A stretch of DNA of 64,000 nucleotides, taken from assembly GCA_033850885.1 (NCBI GenBank), contig JAWWPG010000027.1, forward strand, positions 62,001-126,000. Reading direction: 5' to 3'. The notes under the pieces were generated by a model. It was not told where the DNA came from, did not search any database, and worked only from the letters and a program-made list of their open reading frames with translations. Shown here piece after piece: positions 16,351 through 25,118 of the stretch (positions are counted from its first letter, which is position 1; every line of letters starts with the position of its first letter). Source of the DNA: JAWWPG01 sp033850885. Lineage in GTDB: Bacteria; Actinomycetota; Actinomycetes; Propionibacteriales; Nocardioidaceae. A program made the translations under genes and the position numbers.

Positions 16351-16962
16351 ATGGCCGGACCCTCCCGCGGCTTCCTCGGCCGGCGCCGGCCCGATCACGG
16401 CGCGCGGCTTCCCCCAGGTCAGTACGACGTGGGCGGCGGTTTCCCGGTCCTCACGGCCGAGGTCACTCCGCGCCTGGATCCCCAGCACTGGACGATGACG
16501 CTTGACGGACTGGTCGAGAGCGAGCACACCTGGACGTGGGAGGACATGCATCGGCTGCCGCAGTCTGAGTACCGCGGCGACATCCACTGCGTCACGACCT
16601 GGTCCAAGTTGGAGACGAGCTTCGCCGGCGTGAGCGTGGACGTCCTGCTGGAGAGTGCGAAACTGCTGCCACGAGCCACCCACGTCCTCGCGACATCGAC
16701 CACCGGATACACGACCAACCTGCCACTGGAGCATGTCCAGGGCGGCCAGGCCTGGGTCGTCTGGACGCATGAGGACAAGCCGCTCCCTCGTGACCACGGC
16801 GGGCCGGTACGCCTGCTTGTCCCGCATCTCTACTTCTGGAAGAGCGCCAAATGGGTCACCCGGCTAACGCTCCTCGACCACGACGAGCAGGGCTTCTGGG
16901 AGCGCAACGGGTATCACGACCTCGGTGACCCATGGCGAGAGCAGCGCTACCAAGGTGACTGA
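16351..16962 (+). CDS. Sulfite oxidase-like molybdopterin oxidoreductase
   Basis: 203 residues covering only the molybdopterin domain of the sulfite oxidase/MsrP superfamily. The motif YRGDIHCVTTWSK places the Mo-ligating Cys near 80; a WVVWTHEDKPLPRDHGGPVR segment near 133-152 and VPHLYFWKSAKWV near 156-168 are family hallmarks. There is no signal peptide and no dimerisation domain, so it should be a small soluble cytoplasmic enzyme. The next gene, a flavin reductase, overlaps by 8 bases and probably feeds it electrons. Substrate unknown; sulfoxides or small oxo-compounds are possible. Confidence 0.85.
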   Translation: MAGPSRGFLGRRRPDHGARLPPGQYDVGGGFPVLTAEVTPRLDPQHWTMTLDGLVESEHTWTWEDMHRLPQSEYRGDIHCVTTWSKLETSFAGVSVDVLLESAKLLPRATHVLATSTTGYTTNLPLEHVQGGQAWVVWTHEDKPLPRDHGGPVRLLVPHLYFWKSAKWVTRLTLLDHDEQGFWERNGYHDLGDPWREQRYQGD

Positions 16963-17662
16963 GCAGCGCGCACCGATCGGCGGCTGGCGACGTTCGACGG
17001 TCCGCAGCGTCACGCACCCGACGCCGCGCGGCGTCGTCCTGCGGCTCGACGTTCCCGACCGCGTCGACCACTGGGTGGGACAGCACTACGTCGTCAGGCT
17101 CACGGCCGAGGACGGCTACCGGGCGCAGCGCTCGTACTCCGTTGCGTCGGCCCCGTTGGACCCCTTGGTCGAGCTGTACGTCGAGCGCTTGGAAGATGGC
17201 GAGGTTTCGACATACCTCGCCGATGTCGTCGAGCCGGGTGACGAGCTCGACGTTCGCGGGCCGATCGGAGGGTGGTTCGTCTGGGACGTCGACTCGGTCG
17301 CGGTCGGCGTCGGCGGCGGATCCGGGGTGGTACCGCTGGTCGCGATGCTGCGTCAGGCCGTTCATCTCGGCCGCGCGGAGCTGCTGCACCTGGCGGTCGC
17401 GTCCCGGACGCTGGTGGAGCTTCCGTACGCCGAGGAGCTCGTCGCAGCGGGAGCACTGGTCGCCCTGAGTCGGGAGGACGCCGAAGGCGGGCGCCGAGCC
17501 GGGCGGCTCTCCGCACTCGAGCTCGAGCGTCTTCTTGCCGCGGAGGCGACCTACTACGTGTGCGGCTCGGCCGCCTTCGCCGAGGCTGCCAGTATGCTTC
17601 TCGTCGACCTCGGGGTGGACGGTGGGCGGATCCGCGTCGAGCGGTTCGGTCCCAGCGGGTGA
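16955..17662 (+). CDS. FAD/NAD(P)-binding oxidoreductase, ferredoxin reductase fold
   Basis: 235 residues from GTG 16955, whose codon lies inside the end of the preceding gene; GTG 16925 is a less likely alternative. The FAD domain carries RSYSVASAP (59-67, the RxYS flavin motif). The pyridine-nucleotide domain carries GVGGGSGVVPLVAML near 118-132, and YYVCGSAAF near 198-206 precedes the C-terminus. There is no plant-type ferredoxin domain. It is likely to take electrons from NAD(P)H and pass them to the overlapping sulfite oxidase-like protein, a soluble analogue of the MsrQ-MsrP relationship. The last step is inference from the overlap. Confidence 0.82.
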   Translation: MTEQRAPIGGWRRSTVRSVTHPTPRGVVLRLDVPDRVDHWVGQHYVVRLTAEDGYRAQRSYSVASAPLDPLVELYVERLEDGEVSTYLADVVEPGDELDVRGPIGGWFVWDVDSVAVGVGGGSGVVPLVAMLRQAVHLGRAELLHLAVASRTLVELPYAEELVAAGALVALSREDAEGGRRAGRLSALELERLLAAEATYYVCGSAAFAEAASMLLVDLGVDGGRIRVERFGPSG

Positions 17663-17684
17663 AGTCGATGCGAGGAGGACGACG

Positions 17685-18464
17685 GTGACGACGCACCGCC
17701 CCGCCGAGTGCTGGCTCACCGACATGGACGGTGTGTTGGTTCGCGAGGCGATCGCCCTCCCGGGCGCCGCCGAGTTTCTGCAGCGGCTGGTGGAGCGGGA
17801 CCGACGGTTCTTGGTCCTCACCAACAACTCGATCTACACGCCGCGTGACCTGGCCGCCCGGCTGTCGCGGGCAGGACTGCCGGTGCCGGAGGAGGCCATC
17901 TGGACCTCGGCGCTGGCGACCGCCGACTTCCTGTCCAGCCAGCTACCCGGTGGGTCTGCCTACGTCATCGGCGAGGCGGGTCTGACGACGGCGCTGCACG
18001 AGATCGGCTACGTGCTCACCAACACCGACCCTGACTACGTCGTCCTCGGAGAGACCCGGACGTACTCGTTCGAGTCCATCACCAGAGCGATCCGGCTCAT
18101 CAGCAAGGGCGCTCGCTTCATCGCCACCAACCCGGACGTCACCGGCCCCTCCCCCGACGGGCCACTGCCGGCGACCGGGTCCGTCGCTGCGCTGATCACC
18201 CGCGCCACCGGCTCCGAGCCTTACTTCGTGGGGAAGCCCAACCCGATGATGCTGCGCAGCGCGATGAACCGGATCGACGCTCACTCGGAACGGACCGTCA
18301 TGGTCGGTGACCGGATGGACACCGACGTGGTCGCAGGAATCGAGGCCGGGCTCGAGACCATCCTCGTGCTCAGCGGCTCGACCACGTCCTCCGACATCGA
18401 GCGCTTCCCGTTCCGCCCGAGCCGCGTTCTGGAGTCGATAGCGGATGCCATCGAGCTGGTATGA
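17685..18464 (+). CDS. HAD-IIA family phosphatase
   Basis: 259 residues from GTG 17685 with GAGGAGG seven bases upstream. HAD motifs: I LTDMDGVLV (nucleophile Asp near 13, general acid Asp near 15), II LTNNS near 46, III GKPNP near 185, IV VGDRMDTDV near 206-214. The cap between motifs II and III is of the NagD/PGP type. Such enzymes dephosphorylate small phosphates (nucleotides, glycolaldehyde- or glycerol-phosphate). It starts 22 bases after the flavin reductase and may share its transcript. Confidence 0.88.
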   Translation: MTTHRPAECWLTDMDGVLVREAIALPGAAEFLQRLVERDRRFLVLTNNSIYTPRDLAARLSRAGLPVPEEAIWTSALATADFLSSQLPGGSAYVIGEAGLTTALHEIGYVLTNTDPDYVVLGETRTYSFESITRAIRLISKGARFIATNPDVTGPSPDGPLPATGSVAALITRATGSEPYFVGKPNPMMLRSAMNRIDAHSERTVMVGDRMDTDVVAGIEAGLETILVLSGSTTSSDIERFPFRPSRVLESIADAIELV

Positions 18465-18492
18465 GAGGACCCAGCGGGCCCGTCGGACCGGC

Positions 18493-19365
18493 TCAGCGCT
18501 GGTTGAGGTACCGGGCGAGGAACGTCATCTGACCCTGCGCATGGTCCGCCCAGAAAACGTAGTCATGGCTTCCGGGATCGAACACCTTTGTCACCCGGTA
18601 CGGCGGCACCGCCGGGAACCCATCGACGAACGCCATGTCCGCCTGGTAGAACGGGTCACTCGTTCCGCAAGCCAGCCTGATCGGGATATGGGCCAGGCTG
18701 CGGCGCTCAGCGAAGACGTTGTGGCGCCGCCAGTCCGCTGCGTCGTCGAATGCGCCCGGCGCCGTGAGGCCGGGTGCGGTCCACAAGGCGGCACTCATCG
18801 GAGCCACCGCAGCCACCCTGGCCGGGCCCATGGTCGCCGCAAGCAGCAAGGCGCCGTACCCACCCATCGACCAGCCGGTCAGGCCGATCCGGGTGGTGTC
18901 GAGGCCGAGCCCTGCCAGGAGCGGGACGAAGTCCTCTATCACCATCGCGCCGGCGTCGCACGGCGGGGTATTCGGACTGATGCCGTTGGTACCGGTGCTC
19001 TCGCTGCGCCGCGCGTGCCAGTAGTAGTTGCCGCCGTCGATCGCTGCGACAGCGAGTCCGGTGGAGACGATGTACCGCTGGAGCTGGACCTCGGTGAAGG
19101 TCGTCGTGGCGTTCCCACCTTTACCGTGAAGCGACACGACCACCGGGGGGCTGCGCACGCCCGCCGGACGCATCATCACCCACCGCGGCCGACGACCTGG
19201 CAGGTGCTTCGACGAGAGGCGGCCGGCGTCGCCGACCACCCCAGGACCAGGGAACGGCAGCCGGTCGGACTCCGAGCACCCTGCCGACAGCGGCAGGGCG
19301 ACGGCGAAGGCAAGCAGTGTCCGACGCGACAGGGCTGGACCAGGCCGTCCCGCCTCGGCCATCAC
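18493..19365 (-). CDS. Exported alpha/beta-hydrolase esterase (lipoprotein)
   Basis: 290 residues from GTG 19365 (ATG 19362 adjacent), preceded by GGGAGGTGG. The N-terminus SRRTLLAFAVALPLSAGC combines a twin-arginine motif with a lipobox, so it is probably an exported lipoprotein. Alpha/beta-hydrolase marks: oxyanion HGKGG near 80, nucleophile elbow GWSMGG near 165, acid LACGTSDPFY near 232-241, and catalytic His in FDPGSHDYVFW near 266-276. It resembles the esterase-D/PHB-depolymerase-like group. Substrate unknown. It is convergent with the HAD gene. Confidence 0.82.
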   Translation of the reverse strand: MMAEAGRPGPALSRRTLLAFAVALPLSAGCSESDRLPFPGPGVVGDAGRLSSKHLPGRRPRWVMMRPAGVRSPPVVVSLHGKGGNATTTFTEVQLQRYIVSTGLAVAAIDGGNYYWHARRSESTGTNGISPNTPPCDAGAMVIEDFVPLLAGLGLDTTRIGLTGWSMGGYGALLLAATMGPARVAAVAPMSAALWTAPGLTAPGAFDDAADWRRHNVFAERRSLAHIPIRLACGTSDPFYQADMAFVDGFPAVPPYRVTKVFDPGSHDYVFWADHAQGQMTFLARYLNQR

Positions 19366-19504
19366 ACCACCTCCCACCCGGTCTCGGTCCCGTCGACAGG
19401 CTAGCGACCGCGGCTGCGGCGCACCCGCGGACCTTGAGGCGATGGCAAGCGCGCTGCCAGACTGCAGAGGCAAGGGATCGCTGCGAGTGGACTGAGGATA
19501 CGAG

Positions 19505-21088
19505 ATGGCGTTACGGGTGGCATTGACGATTTCGGGAGCGGTCTCGCTGGGATCGTACGAGGGCGGCGCGCTGGCAGCGTTACTGTGCGCAGCGGGTCCC
19601 CTGGCAAGCCGGCCGGAGCCGGCGCTGGAGATCGATGTGATGTCGGGAGCCTCTGCCGGCTCCGTTACCGCACTGCTGGCAGCCCGGACCCTGCTGGAGG
19701 GGCACGACCCGGTTCAGGTGATGAAGGGTGCCTGGGTCGAGGGTGACTCCATCGGCGCGATGCTCTCGCACGACAGCGACGCGCCGCTGTCGATCGACGC
19801 CCTCAGGGACATGGCCAGGGCGCTGATCGACCCGCCTGCCGACGGTGGCGGTGTCCGGCCACGGCAAGCCTCCCCCGTCGAGCTCAGCTACACACTGGCC
19901 TGCTTGCGAGGCCTGGAGTACCGGTTGCCCCGCCTCGGCACCGAGCCGATCACGGCCTCGACCTTCATCGACTACTACCAGCACACCCTTGGCCAGAACG
20001 CCGACCTCGCCAGCCTGGTCACGCCCGCGGGCAGTGCGCCCCTGGACGCGGTCCTGGCCTCGGCAGCCAACGCGATGGGCTTCCCGCCGTACCTGCTGGA
20101 CCGCACCGCGAACCGGGCTACCTACCTGGCTCAGGGGGTGGACAACCTTCGACCCGCCAGCGAACCCTCGATGTGGTTCACCGACGGCGGCACGCTCGAC
20201 AACGAGCCACTCGGTCGGGCGCTCGATCTCAGCAACCAGATCGACGCTGGGCAACCGGCCGGAGCGCGGCGGATGCACCTGCTGATCCACCCGCATCCCA
20301 CCGGCGCGGTGCGCGGCGCCGCCTGGGCAGCACCGGACAACCCCCCGACATTCGTCCAGACGGCCGTCCGGGCGATGGCCATGCAGCGAACCCAGAGCCT
20401 GTACGACGACCTAAAGCGGGTCGAGAAGACGAACAGTCAGATCGCCTGGGTCAACCAGGTGTGCGAGTCCCTCGGCGAGGCTCTCGCGACTTTGCCACCG
20501 GAAGAGCAGAGCCGTCTCCAGGTGGCGCTTTCCGCCGTCGCCGGGTCCATCCAGACCGACAAGGGCGCGCTGCGCCGGCAGAAGGGAGACCCCGGTGCCC
20601 AGGTCCCGCAGAGCCCGGCGAGCGCCGATGCGGACACTCTCGGCGGCCTGCTGTCGCGAACCATCGGTCTGGCCACGGGTGTGGGTGGCAAGCGCCGGGT
20701 CGCGGTGGACGTGATCAGCCCCCTCCAGCTCATCGCGCCGGGAGAGGAGGAGCCTTCGGTGGAGGACATGCTCTCCGGGGAGGTGCTTTTCCACTTCGGG
20801 GGTTTCCTGGACGCCACCATGCGGCTGAACGACTTCGACCTCGGCTACTCAAGCGCGCTGGAGTGGCTGAAGAGCGATGCGCTGTGCCGGGCGGGGCTGG
20901 ACGAGGCCGACAGGGACTCGGCCCACTCGGCCGCCGAAGCGGGCTATCGGCCGCGAGACGGCTGGAAGGAGACGGGGAAGACGACTGTCGGATCCCTGTT
21001 GGGGATGCATCGTTGGCAGGCTGCCCGCCTGACGGGGAAGATCACCCACGTCATGCTCCACGACCTGCTCCACCACCCGCCTCAATGA
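19505..21088 (+). CDS. Patatin-like phospholipase
   Basis: 527 residues, soluble, with GAGG upstream of ATG 19505. The patatin core is complete: oxyanion region ISGAVSLGSYEGGAL (9-23), nucleophile elbow MSGASAGS (Ser near 51) and catalytic Asp in WFTDGGTLDNEP near 222-233. The size and N-terminal oxyanion sequence match large patatin-related actinobacterial proteins with an added helical C-terminal half (about 290-527). It probably hydrolyses acyl esters of phospholipids or glycolipids. Divergent from the esterase gene with a short shared upstream region. Confidence 0.85.
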   Translation: MALRVALTISGAVSLGSYEGGALAALLCAAGPLASRPEPALEIDVMSGASAGSVTALLAARTLLEGHDPVQVMKGAWVEGDSIGAMLSHDSDAPLSIDALRDMARALIDPPADGGGVRPRQASPVELSYTLACLRGLEYRLPRLGTEPITASTFIDYYQHTLGQNADLASLVTPAGSAPLDAVLASAANAMGFPPYLLDRTANRATYLAQGVDNLRPASEPSMWFTDGGTLDNEPLGRALDLSNQIDAGQPAGARRMHLLIHPHPTGAVRGAAWAAPDNPPTFVQTAVRAMAMQRTQSLYDDLKRVEKTNSQIAWVNQVCESLGEALATLPPEEQSRLQVALSAVAGSIQTDKGALRRQKGDPGAQVPQSPASADADTLGGLLSRTIGLATGVGGKRRVAVDVISPLQLIAPGEEEPSVEDMLSGEVLFHFGGFLDATMRLNDFDLGYSSALEWLKSDALCRAGLDEADRDSAHSAAEAGYRPRDGWKETGKTTVGSLLGMHRWQAARLTGKITHVMLHDLLHHPPQ

Positions 21089-21142
21089 GCCGTCACCGAT
21101 GCATCGTGGCACCGAGGCGCGAGTAAAGGGCTCGACGAGTGA

Positions 21143-21676
21143 TCAGCTGCCGAGCAGGTCCTTGAGGTCGTCTGCGTGCTCCTCCTCCTCCGCGAGGATG
21201 TCCTCCAACATCCGCCTCGTCGTCGGGTCGCCGTCGCCGATCCAGCGGATGATCTCCTGGTAGCTCGTGATCACGATGCGCTCGGCCACCAGGTTCTCCT
21301 CGAGCATCCGGTTCAGGTCGTTCTCGGAGGTCACGACGTACTCGGTATGACTGCGTTGCGCGAGCGTTCCCGGGTCGAAGTCCGGGGATCCTCCCAACTG
21401 GCTCACGCGCTCTGCGGCACGGAGCCCGTGCTGTAGCTCATCTCCCGCATGCTCGGTGAACTCCTCCGCAACCTGCGAACGGTCGAGGCCGGTCGCGGCG
21501 ATGGCGTGCTGCGAGTAGCGCAGGTAGCAGACGATCTCGGTGGCAACCACCTCGTTGAGGACCTCGATCAACCGTTCTGTGTCAACCGTGTTGCCCTCCG
21601 TCACGGCGCCCTGGCGCATGTGCTGGCGGGCATCGTCGCGGATCTTCGTGACGTCCAACGCGAACTGGTTATCCAT
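21143..21676 (-). CDS. Ferritin-like/bacterioferritin family protein
   Basis: 177 residues from the ATG starting MDNQFALD. Four helices carry diiron ligands: EVVATEIVCYLRYSQ (Glu), EFTEHAGDELQHGLRAAERV (ExxxxxxxH type), ENLVAERIVITSYQEII (Glu) and ILAEEEEHADDLKD (ExxH). It should bind a dinuclear iron centre and store or detoxify iron; heme binding is not obvious. The gene is convergent with the patatin gene. An IdeR-type repressor is encoded at 28734-29435, but I could not see its operator upstream of this gene. Confidence 0.85.
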   Translation of the reverse strand: MDNQFALDVTKIRDDARQHMRQGAVTEGNTVDTERLIEVLNEVVATEIVCYLRYSQHAIAATGLDRSQVAEEFTEHAGDELQHGLRAAERVSQLGGSPDFDPGTLAQRSHTEYVVTSENDLNRMLEENLVAERIVITSYQEIIRWIGDGDPTTRRMLEDILAEEEEHADDLKDLLGS

Positions 21677-21744
21677 GACTTGCCCAATACCCGCAGATCC
21701 GCCTGCGTAACCCTCAGGCGCCACGTCACCATGCCGAAACGCAG

Positions 21745-21776
21745 CTGTGCCAGCCATCTCTCGATGGCTGGCACAG
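21745..21776 (-). terminator. Hairpin between protease and ferritin genes
   Basis: A perfect 13-bp inverted repeat (CTGTGCCAGCCAT / ATGGCTGGCACAG) with a 6-base loop, 57 bases after the protease stop and 70 bases before the ferritin start. Probably a factor-independent or processing hairpin; no T-run. Confidence 0.6.
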
Positions 21777-21832
21777 TGTCTGCCAGGAAGCGGCTGACCC
21801 AGAGTGCGGTGAGGCGGCCGGTCGCGTCGCGC

Positions 21833-23287
21833 CTACTCGGCTGGACCCGAGATCAACGTCACGCTGGTGGTGTGGGACCCGCCCTGGGTGTCGGTCCAGC
21901 CCAGCGCCACGGATGCTCCCGGCTTGAAGTTGGAAAGCACCGTCCTCAGCTGGTCACCCGAGGTGATCGCCGTACCGTCGACACTGGTGATCGTGTCGCC
22001 CGCGATGAGGCCCGCGCTCGCCGCTGGGGTATGCCCCAGGACACCCGAGATGACGGCTCCATGCCCCTGACCGGAGGTGATGCCGGGCTGGAACTGGACA
22101 CCCAGGAAGGCCGGAGTTCCGAGCGTGATGTTGCCGCTCGCCGTGTCGCCGTTCTCGATCTCCGTGGCCAGCATCAACGCCCGGCTGATCGGGATCGCGA
22201 AGCCCGTCGACTGCGCGGGCGACGACGAGGCGGCGGTGTCCATGCCGACGACCTTGCCGTCAGAGTTGTACAGCGGACCGCCGGAGTCGCCCGCGATGAC
22301 CTGGGCGTTCACCTCGATGAGCCCCGTCAGTCGCTCACCGACGACACCCCCCTCGCTCTGGGTCGTGATCGAACGGTTGAGACCCGTGATGGTGCCCTTG
22401 GCTGCGCTCGGCACGCCGCCGACGCCCATGGCGTTCCCGACTGCCGTGACCGGGTCACCGACCGACGCCGGAGCCGTGTCCGTGGAGACGCTACTGAGCC
22501 CCGAGGCGCCCGTGAGCTGGAGGACGGCAACATCACCCACCTTGTCGGTGCCGACCACGGTTGCTGCGTACTTCTGGCCTGTCGAGACGACCTCCACCTT
22601 GATCTTCGTCGCGCCCTCGACGACATGGTTGTTCGTGAGGACCTCTCCGTTCGACGTGAGGATCATGCCGGTCCCGGCCGCCTTCGCGCTCTCGTACTTC
22701 AGTTTGGTCTTGATGTCCACGACACCCACCGACTGTGCTGCCGACGCGTGCCCGGGCGTCGAGAACCTCGAAGCATTTCCGTTGCCGCGCTGGTGGCCGT
22801 TGCCGCCGGTCGACGGACCACCCGGAACCTGACCCTGCAAGGGGGCGTGACCCTGCGAGGGCATTTGGCTCGGCGCCGAGCCGATACCACCAGCGATTCC
22901 GGCCGCGGAGGAGCTGTAGCTGGAATGAGTGAACCCGTAGGCGGCACCCCCGGCGGCGGCGCCACCGACCAGCAGGAGTGCGGCGGCGGTGCCGAGCACC
23001 TTGACCTTTCGGGAGACCGGCGGGCGCGGCGGCGGGGCCCCGACGCGCTGCTGCGCACCCGGCCACGAGCCCATCGGCGCCGGGCCGGCGCCACCGTTCC
23101 ACTGCCAGGTCGTGGCGCTCGCCCACTCGACCGGAGTCGGTGCGACCGGAATCGGTGCGCCCGGCGCTGGTGCGGCCGGAGTCGGTGCGGCCGGAGTCGG
23201 TGCGGCCGGCGCTGGCTGCCACCGCCCCTCGATCCCTTCGATGGGGCGGGTCGGTTCAGCCTGCTCGCTGTCCCCGAAGTCATTCAT
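21833..23287 (-). CDS. Membrane-anchored HtrA/DegP-like serine protease with PDZ domain
   Basis: 484 residues with AGGAG before ATG 23287. Layout: a cytosolic Pro/Ala-rich N-terminus with PTPAAPTPAAPAPGAP-type repeats (about 22-80), one membrane helix (VLGTAAALLLVGGAAAGGAAYGF, about 97-119), a Ser/Gly linker, then an S1C trypsin fold. That fold has His in NNHVVEGATK, Asp in KVGDVAVLQL and Ser in GDSGGPLYN. A PDZ domain follows (about 390-480: FLGVQF to GASVALGW). It acts outside the membrane in protein quality control. The Pro/Ala tract gives GC-skewed microrepeats near 23130-23215. Confidence 0.9.
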   Translation of the reverse strand: MNDFGDSEQAEPTRPIEGIEGRWQPAPAAPTPAAPTPAAPAPGAPIPVAPTPVEWASATTWQWNGGAGPAPMGSWPGAQQRVGAPPPRPPVSRKVKVLGTAAALLLVGGAAAGGAAYGFTHSSYSSSAAGIAGGIGSAPSQMPSQGHAPLQGQVPGGPSTGGNGHQRGNGNASRFSTPGHASAAQSVGVVDIKTKLKYESAKAAGTGMILTSNGEVLTNNHVVEGATKIKVEVVSTGQKYAATVVGTDKVGDVAVLQLTGASGLSSVSTDTAPASVGDPVTAVGNAMGVGGVPSAAKGTITGLNRSITTQSEGGVVGERLTGLIEVNAQVIAGDSGGPLYNSDGKVVGMDTAASSSPAQSTGFAIPISRALMLATEIENGDTASGNITLGTPAFLGVQFQPGITSGQGHGAVISGVLGHTPAASAGLIAGDTITSVDGTAITSGDQLRTVLSNFKPGASVALGWTDTQGGSHTTSVTLISGPAE

Positions 23288-23515
23288 CGTCTATCGCTCC
23301 TGTGTCGGTGCTGGTCTGCCCAGTTAGATCGTCCTGGCTCCAGACAACCCGGCCTCCCCATGAATTTGCTGTGCTCCCCCCTAGTAATGCCCGTGAGTTT
23401 CCGCCCCCGCCTCAGGGCGCTCTCAGGTACGGCGAGGATTGGCCACCTGACGGACCGTCCGGCGCTCACCAGAACTGGGTGGCGGACCACCCGTTCTTGG
23501 TGCGAAGGTTTCGCC

Positions 23516-24772
23516 ATGCCCGAAGAGATCACCATCGACTCTCTCACATCTGCGGACCGGGAGATGCTTCTCGAGATCGACCAGGCGGCCTTCGGGTTCG
23601 ACGCCCGCGACATGGACCCGGAGTCGGATACGGCAGTGATCGAGTGGGACCGGGCCTGGGGAGCCCGCCGCAACGGGGAGCTGGCGGCGATCTACGTCGT
23701 TTTCTCCTTCGGGCTGAGTGTCCCGGCTCGTCCTCCTCAGATGGCCACGCTCGTCCCGATGGCGGGCCTGTCCTGGGTCGCCGTACACCCCGACCACCGG
23801 CGCCGGGGGCTGCTCTCCGCGATGATCCGCCACCACCTCCATGACATCCACGAGTCCGGGAGGGGTGAGCGGGTCTCGTGCCTGTTCGCCTCGGAGTCGC
23901 GCATCTACGGACGCTTCGGCTACGGACTGTCGACGGAGAGCCGGCGGCTTGCCCTCCGCCGAGGAACGACGCTTCGCCCGCTTCGCGAGCCCGGTCCGGT
24001 CACGACCCGGTTCGAGGCGCTCGACCGGGAACGGCACAGGAAGATCGTCGAGCAGGTCTACGATGCGGCGTGCCTGCTCCGTCCCGGGAACACGGTCCGG
24101 CCCGCCGCCCACTGGCAGCATGCGCTCGAGGACCCGCTTTCGCGACGTCCGAGCGGTGCCGAGGCGCTCAAGATCGTCACCGTGCACAAGGACGGTACGC
24201 CGACCGGCTACGCACTTCTGCGGCGTTCTCCCTCCTGGGGCGAGCAGACGCCCGAGGGCAAAGTTCGGGTCGTCGATGCCCATGCGCTGGACCCGCAGAG
24301 CGGACATGCCCTGTGGAGCAGGTTGATCGCATTCGACCTGATGGAGGAGGTGACGACTCCCCCGCTGGCTCTCGACCACCCGCTCACGGTATGGGCGGCC
24401 GAGTCGGCGGCCCAGCAGCACTTCGGCCTGGCCCTGTGGACCAGGCTCGTGGACGTGGCGGCGGCACTCACCGCCCGCGGCTACACCCGGGACATCGACG
24501 TCGTCCTCGATGTCTCCGACGACCTCTGCCCCTGGAACGCGGCCCGGTGGCGGCTGACGGCCGGACCCGAGGGAGCCGTCTGCGAGCAGACAACGGCGGC
24601 AGCCGACCTGGCGCTCGACGTTCGCGAGCTGGGCTCGGCCTACCTGGGCGGTACGACGCTGGCGAGCCTCGGCACCGCGGGGCTCGTCGAGGAGCGGACT
24701 CCGGGTGCCTTGGCCGCCTGCTCGACCGCGTGGCGTTCGACCGTGCTGCCGGCAACGCCGTACATGTTCTAG
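23516..24772 (+). CDS. GNAT acetyltransferase, Eis-like
   Basis: 418 residues from ATG 23516 with GAAGG upstream; the open frame extends far 5' but that part is antisense to other genes. The N-terminal GNAT domain has the acetyl-CoA loop HPDHRRRGLLSAMI (near 89-102). A second GNAT-like region and a sterol-carrier-like C-terminal domain follow, as in Eis. YGRFGYG near 127-133 holds the Tyr expected as general acid, and the protein ends in Phe (PYMF), whose carboxylate is the general base in mycobacterial Eis. Eis enzymes acetylate amines of aminoglycosides and proteins at several positions; the natural substrate here is unknown. Confidence 0.88.
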   Translation: MPEEITIDSLTSADREMLLEIDQAAFGFDARDMDPESDTAVIEWDRAWGARRNGELAAIYVVFSFGLSVPARPPQMATLVPMAGLSWVAVHPDHRRRGLLSAMIRHHLHDIHESGRGERVSCLFASESRIYGRFGYGLSTESRRLALRRGTTLRPLREPGPVTTRFEALDRERHRKIVEQVYDAACLLRPGNTVRPAAHWQHALEDPLSRRPSGAEALKIVTVHKDGTPTGYALLRRSPSWGEQTPEGKVRVVDAHALDPQSGHALWSRLIAFDLMEEVTTPPLALDHPLTVWAAESAAQQHFGLALWTRLVDVAAALTARGYTRDIDVVLDVSDDLCPWNAARWRLTAGPEGAVCEQTTAAADLALDVRELGSAYLGGTTLASLGTAGLVEERTPGALAACSTAWRSTVLPATPYMF

Positions 24773-24813
24773 CAGCCATCTCCGCACCGGCTGGGCGGAG
24801 GCCATGAAGGGGC

Positions 24814-24965
24814 GGTGCACCACCCAAGCAGCCCCTCACGCCACCCAGATTCGGGTGGCTTAAGGTCCATCTGAGTGGTGCACCACCCAAGCACCACGAG
24901 TGCCATCCAGATTCGGGTGGCTTAAGGTCCATCTGAGTGGCGCACCACCCAAGCGCCACGAGTGG
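24814..24965. repeat. 62-63 bp direct repeats, about 2.4 copies
   Basis: Copies begin at 24814, 24877 and 24939 with GGTGCACCACCCAAGCA or a variant. Each full copy contains an inverted repeat, CCACCC-AGATTC-GGGTGG (24841-24858; one arm mismatched in the second copy, 24903-24920), and shared text TTAAGGTCCATCTGAGTG. A palindrome GTGGTGCACCAC spans the junction at 24876-24887. It fills the gap between two plus-strand genes and may act as a terminator cluster or a mobile REP-like unit. Confidence 0.85.
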
Positions 24966-25118
24966 GAACGGGCCGCGGGCAGCGGACCGCGCGTACGACC
25001 GTCGGCGCCGACCGGATCAGCTGAACGGTCATGAACGCTCAAAATGGATGAGATTTCTCAAAACCGACGAAAAGGCGTTAAGGTCGCATCACCCCCCTAG
25101 GCCGAAGGTTCCCCCACC

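Noticed and set aside
21677..21744. IdeR operator upstream of the ferritin-like gene
   Set aside because: No sequence close to the TTAGGTTAGSCTAACCTAA consensus; only a weak GCCTG…CAGGC repeat.
21449..23515. A 1107-codon plus-strand frame whose first two-thirds cover the ferritin and protease genes
   Set aside because: That part is antisense to two clear minus-strand genes and has no family features; only the last 418 codons (Eis-like protein) are real.
24814..24965. CRISPR-like repeats
   Set aside because: Copies are contiguous 62-63 bp units, not short repeats separated by unique spacers, and no cas genes are present.
25020..25118. Cyclic-di-AMP riboswitch before the CHAP-domain gene
   Set aside because: Such riboswitches often precede wall-hydrolase genes in actinobacteria, but I could not find the conserved core elements here.
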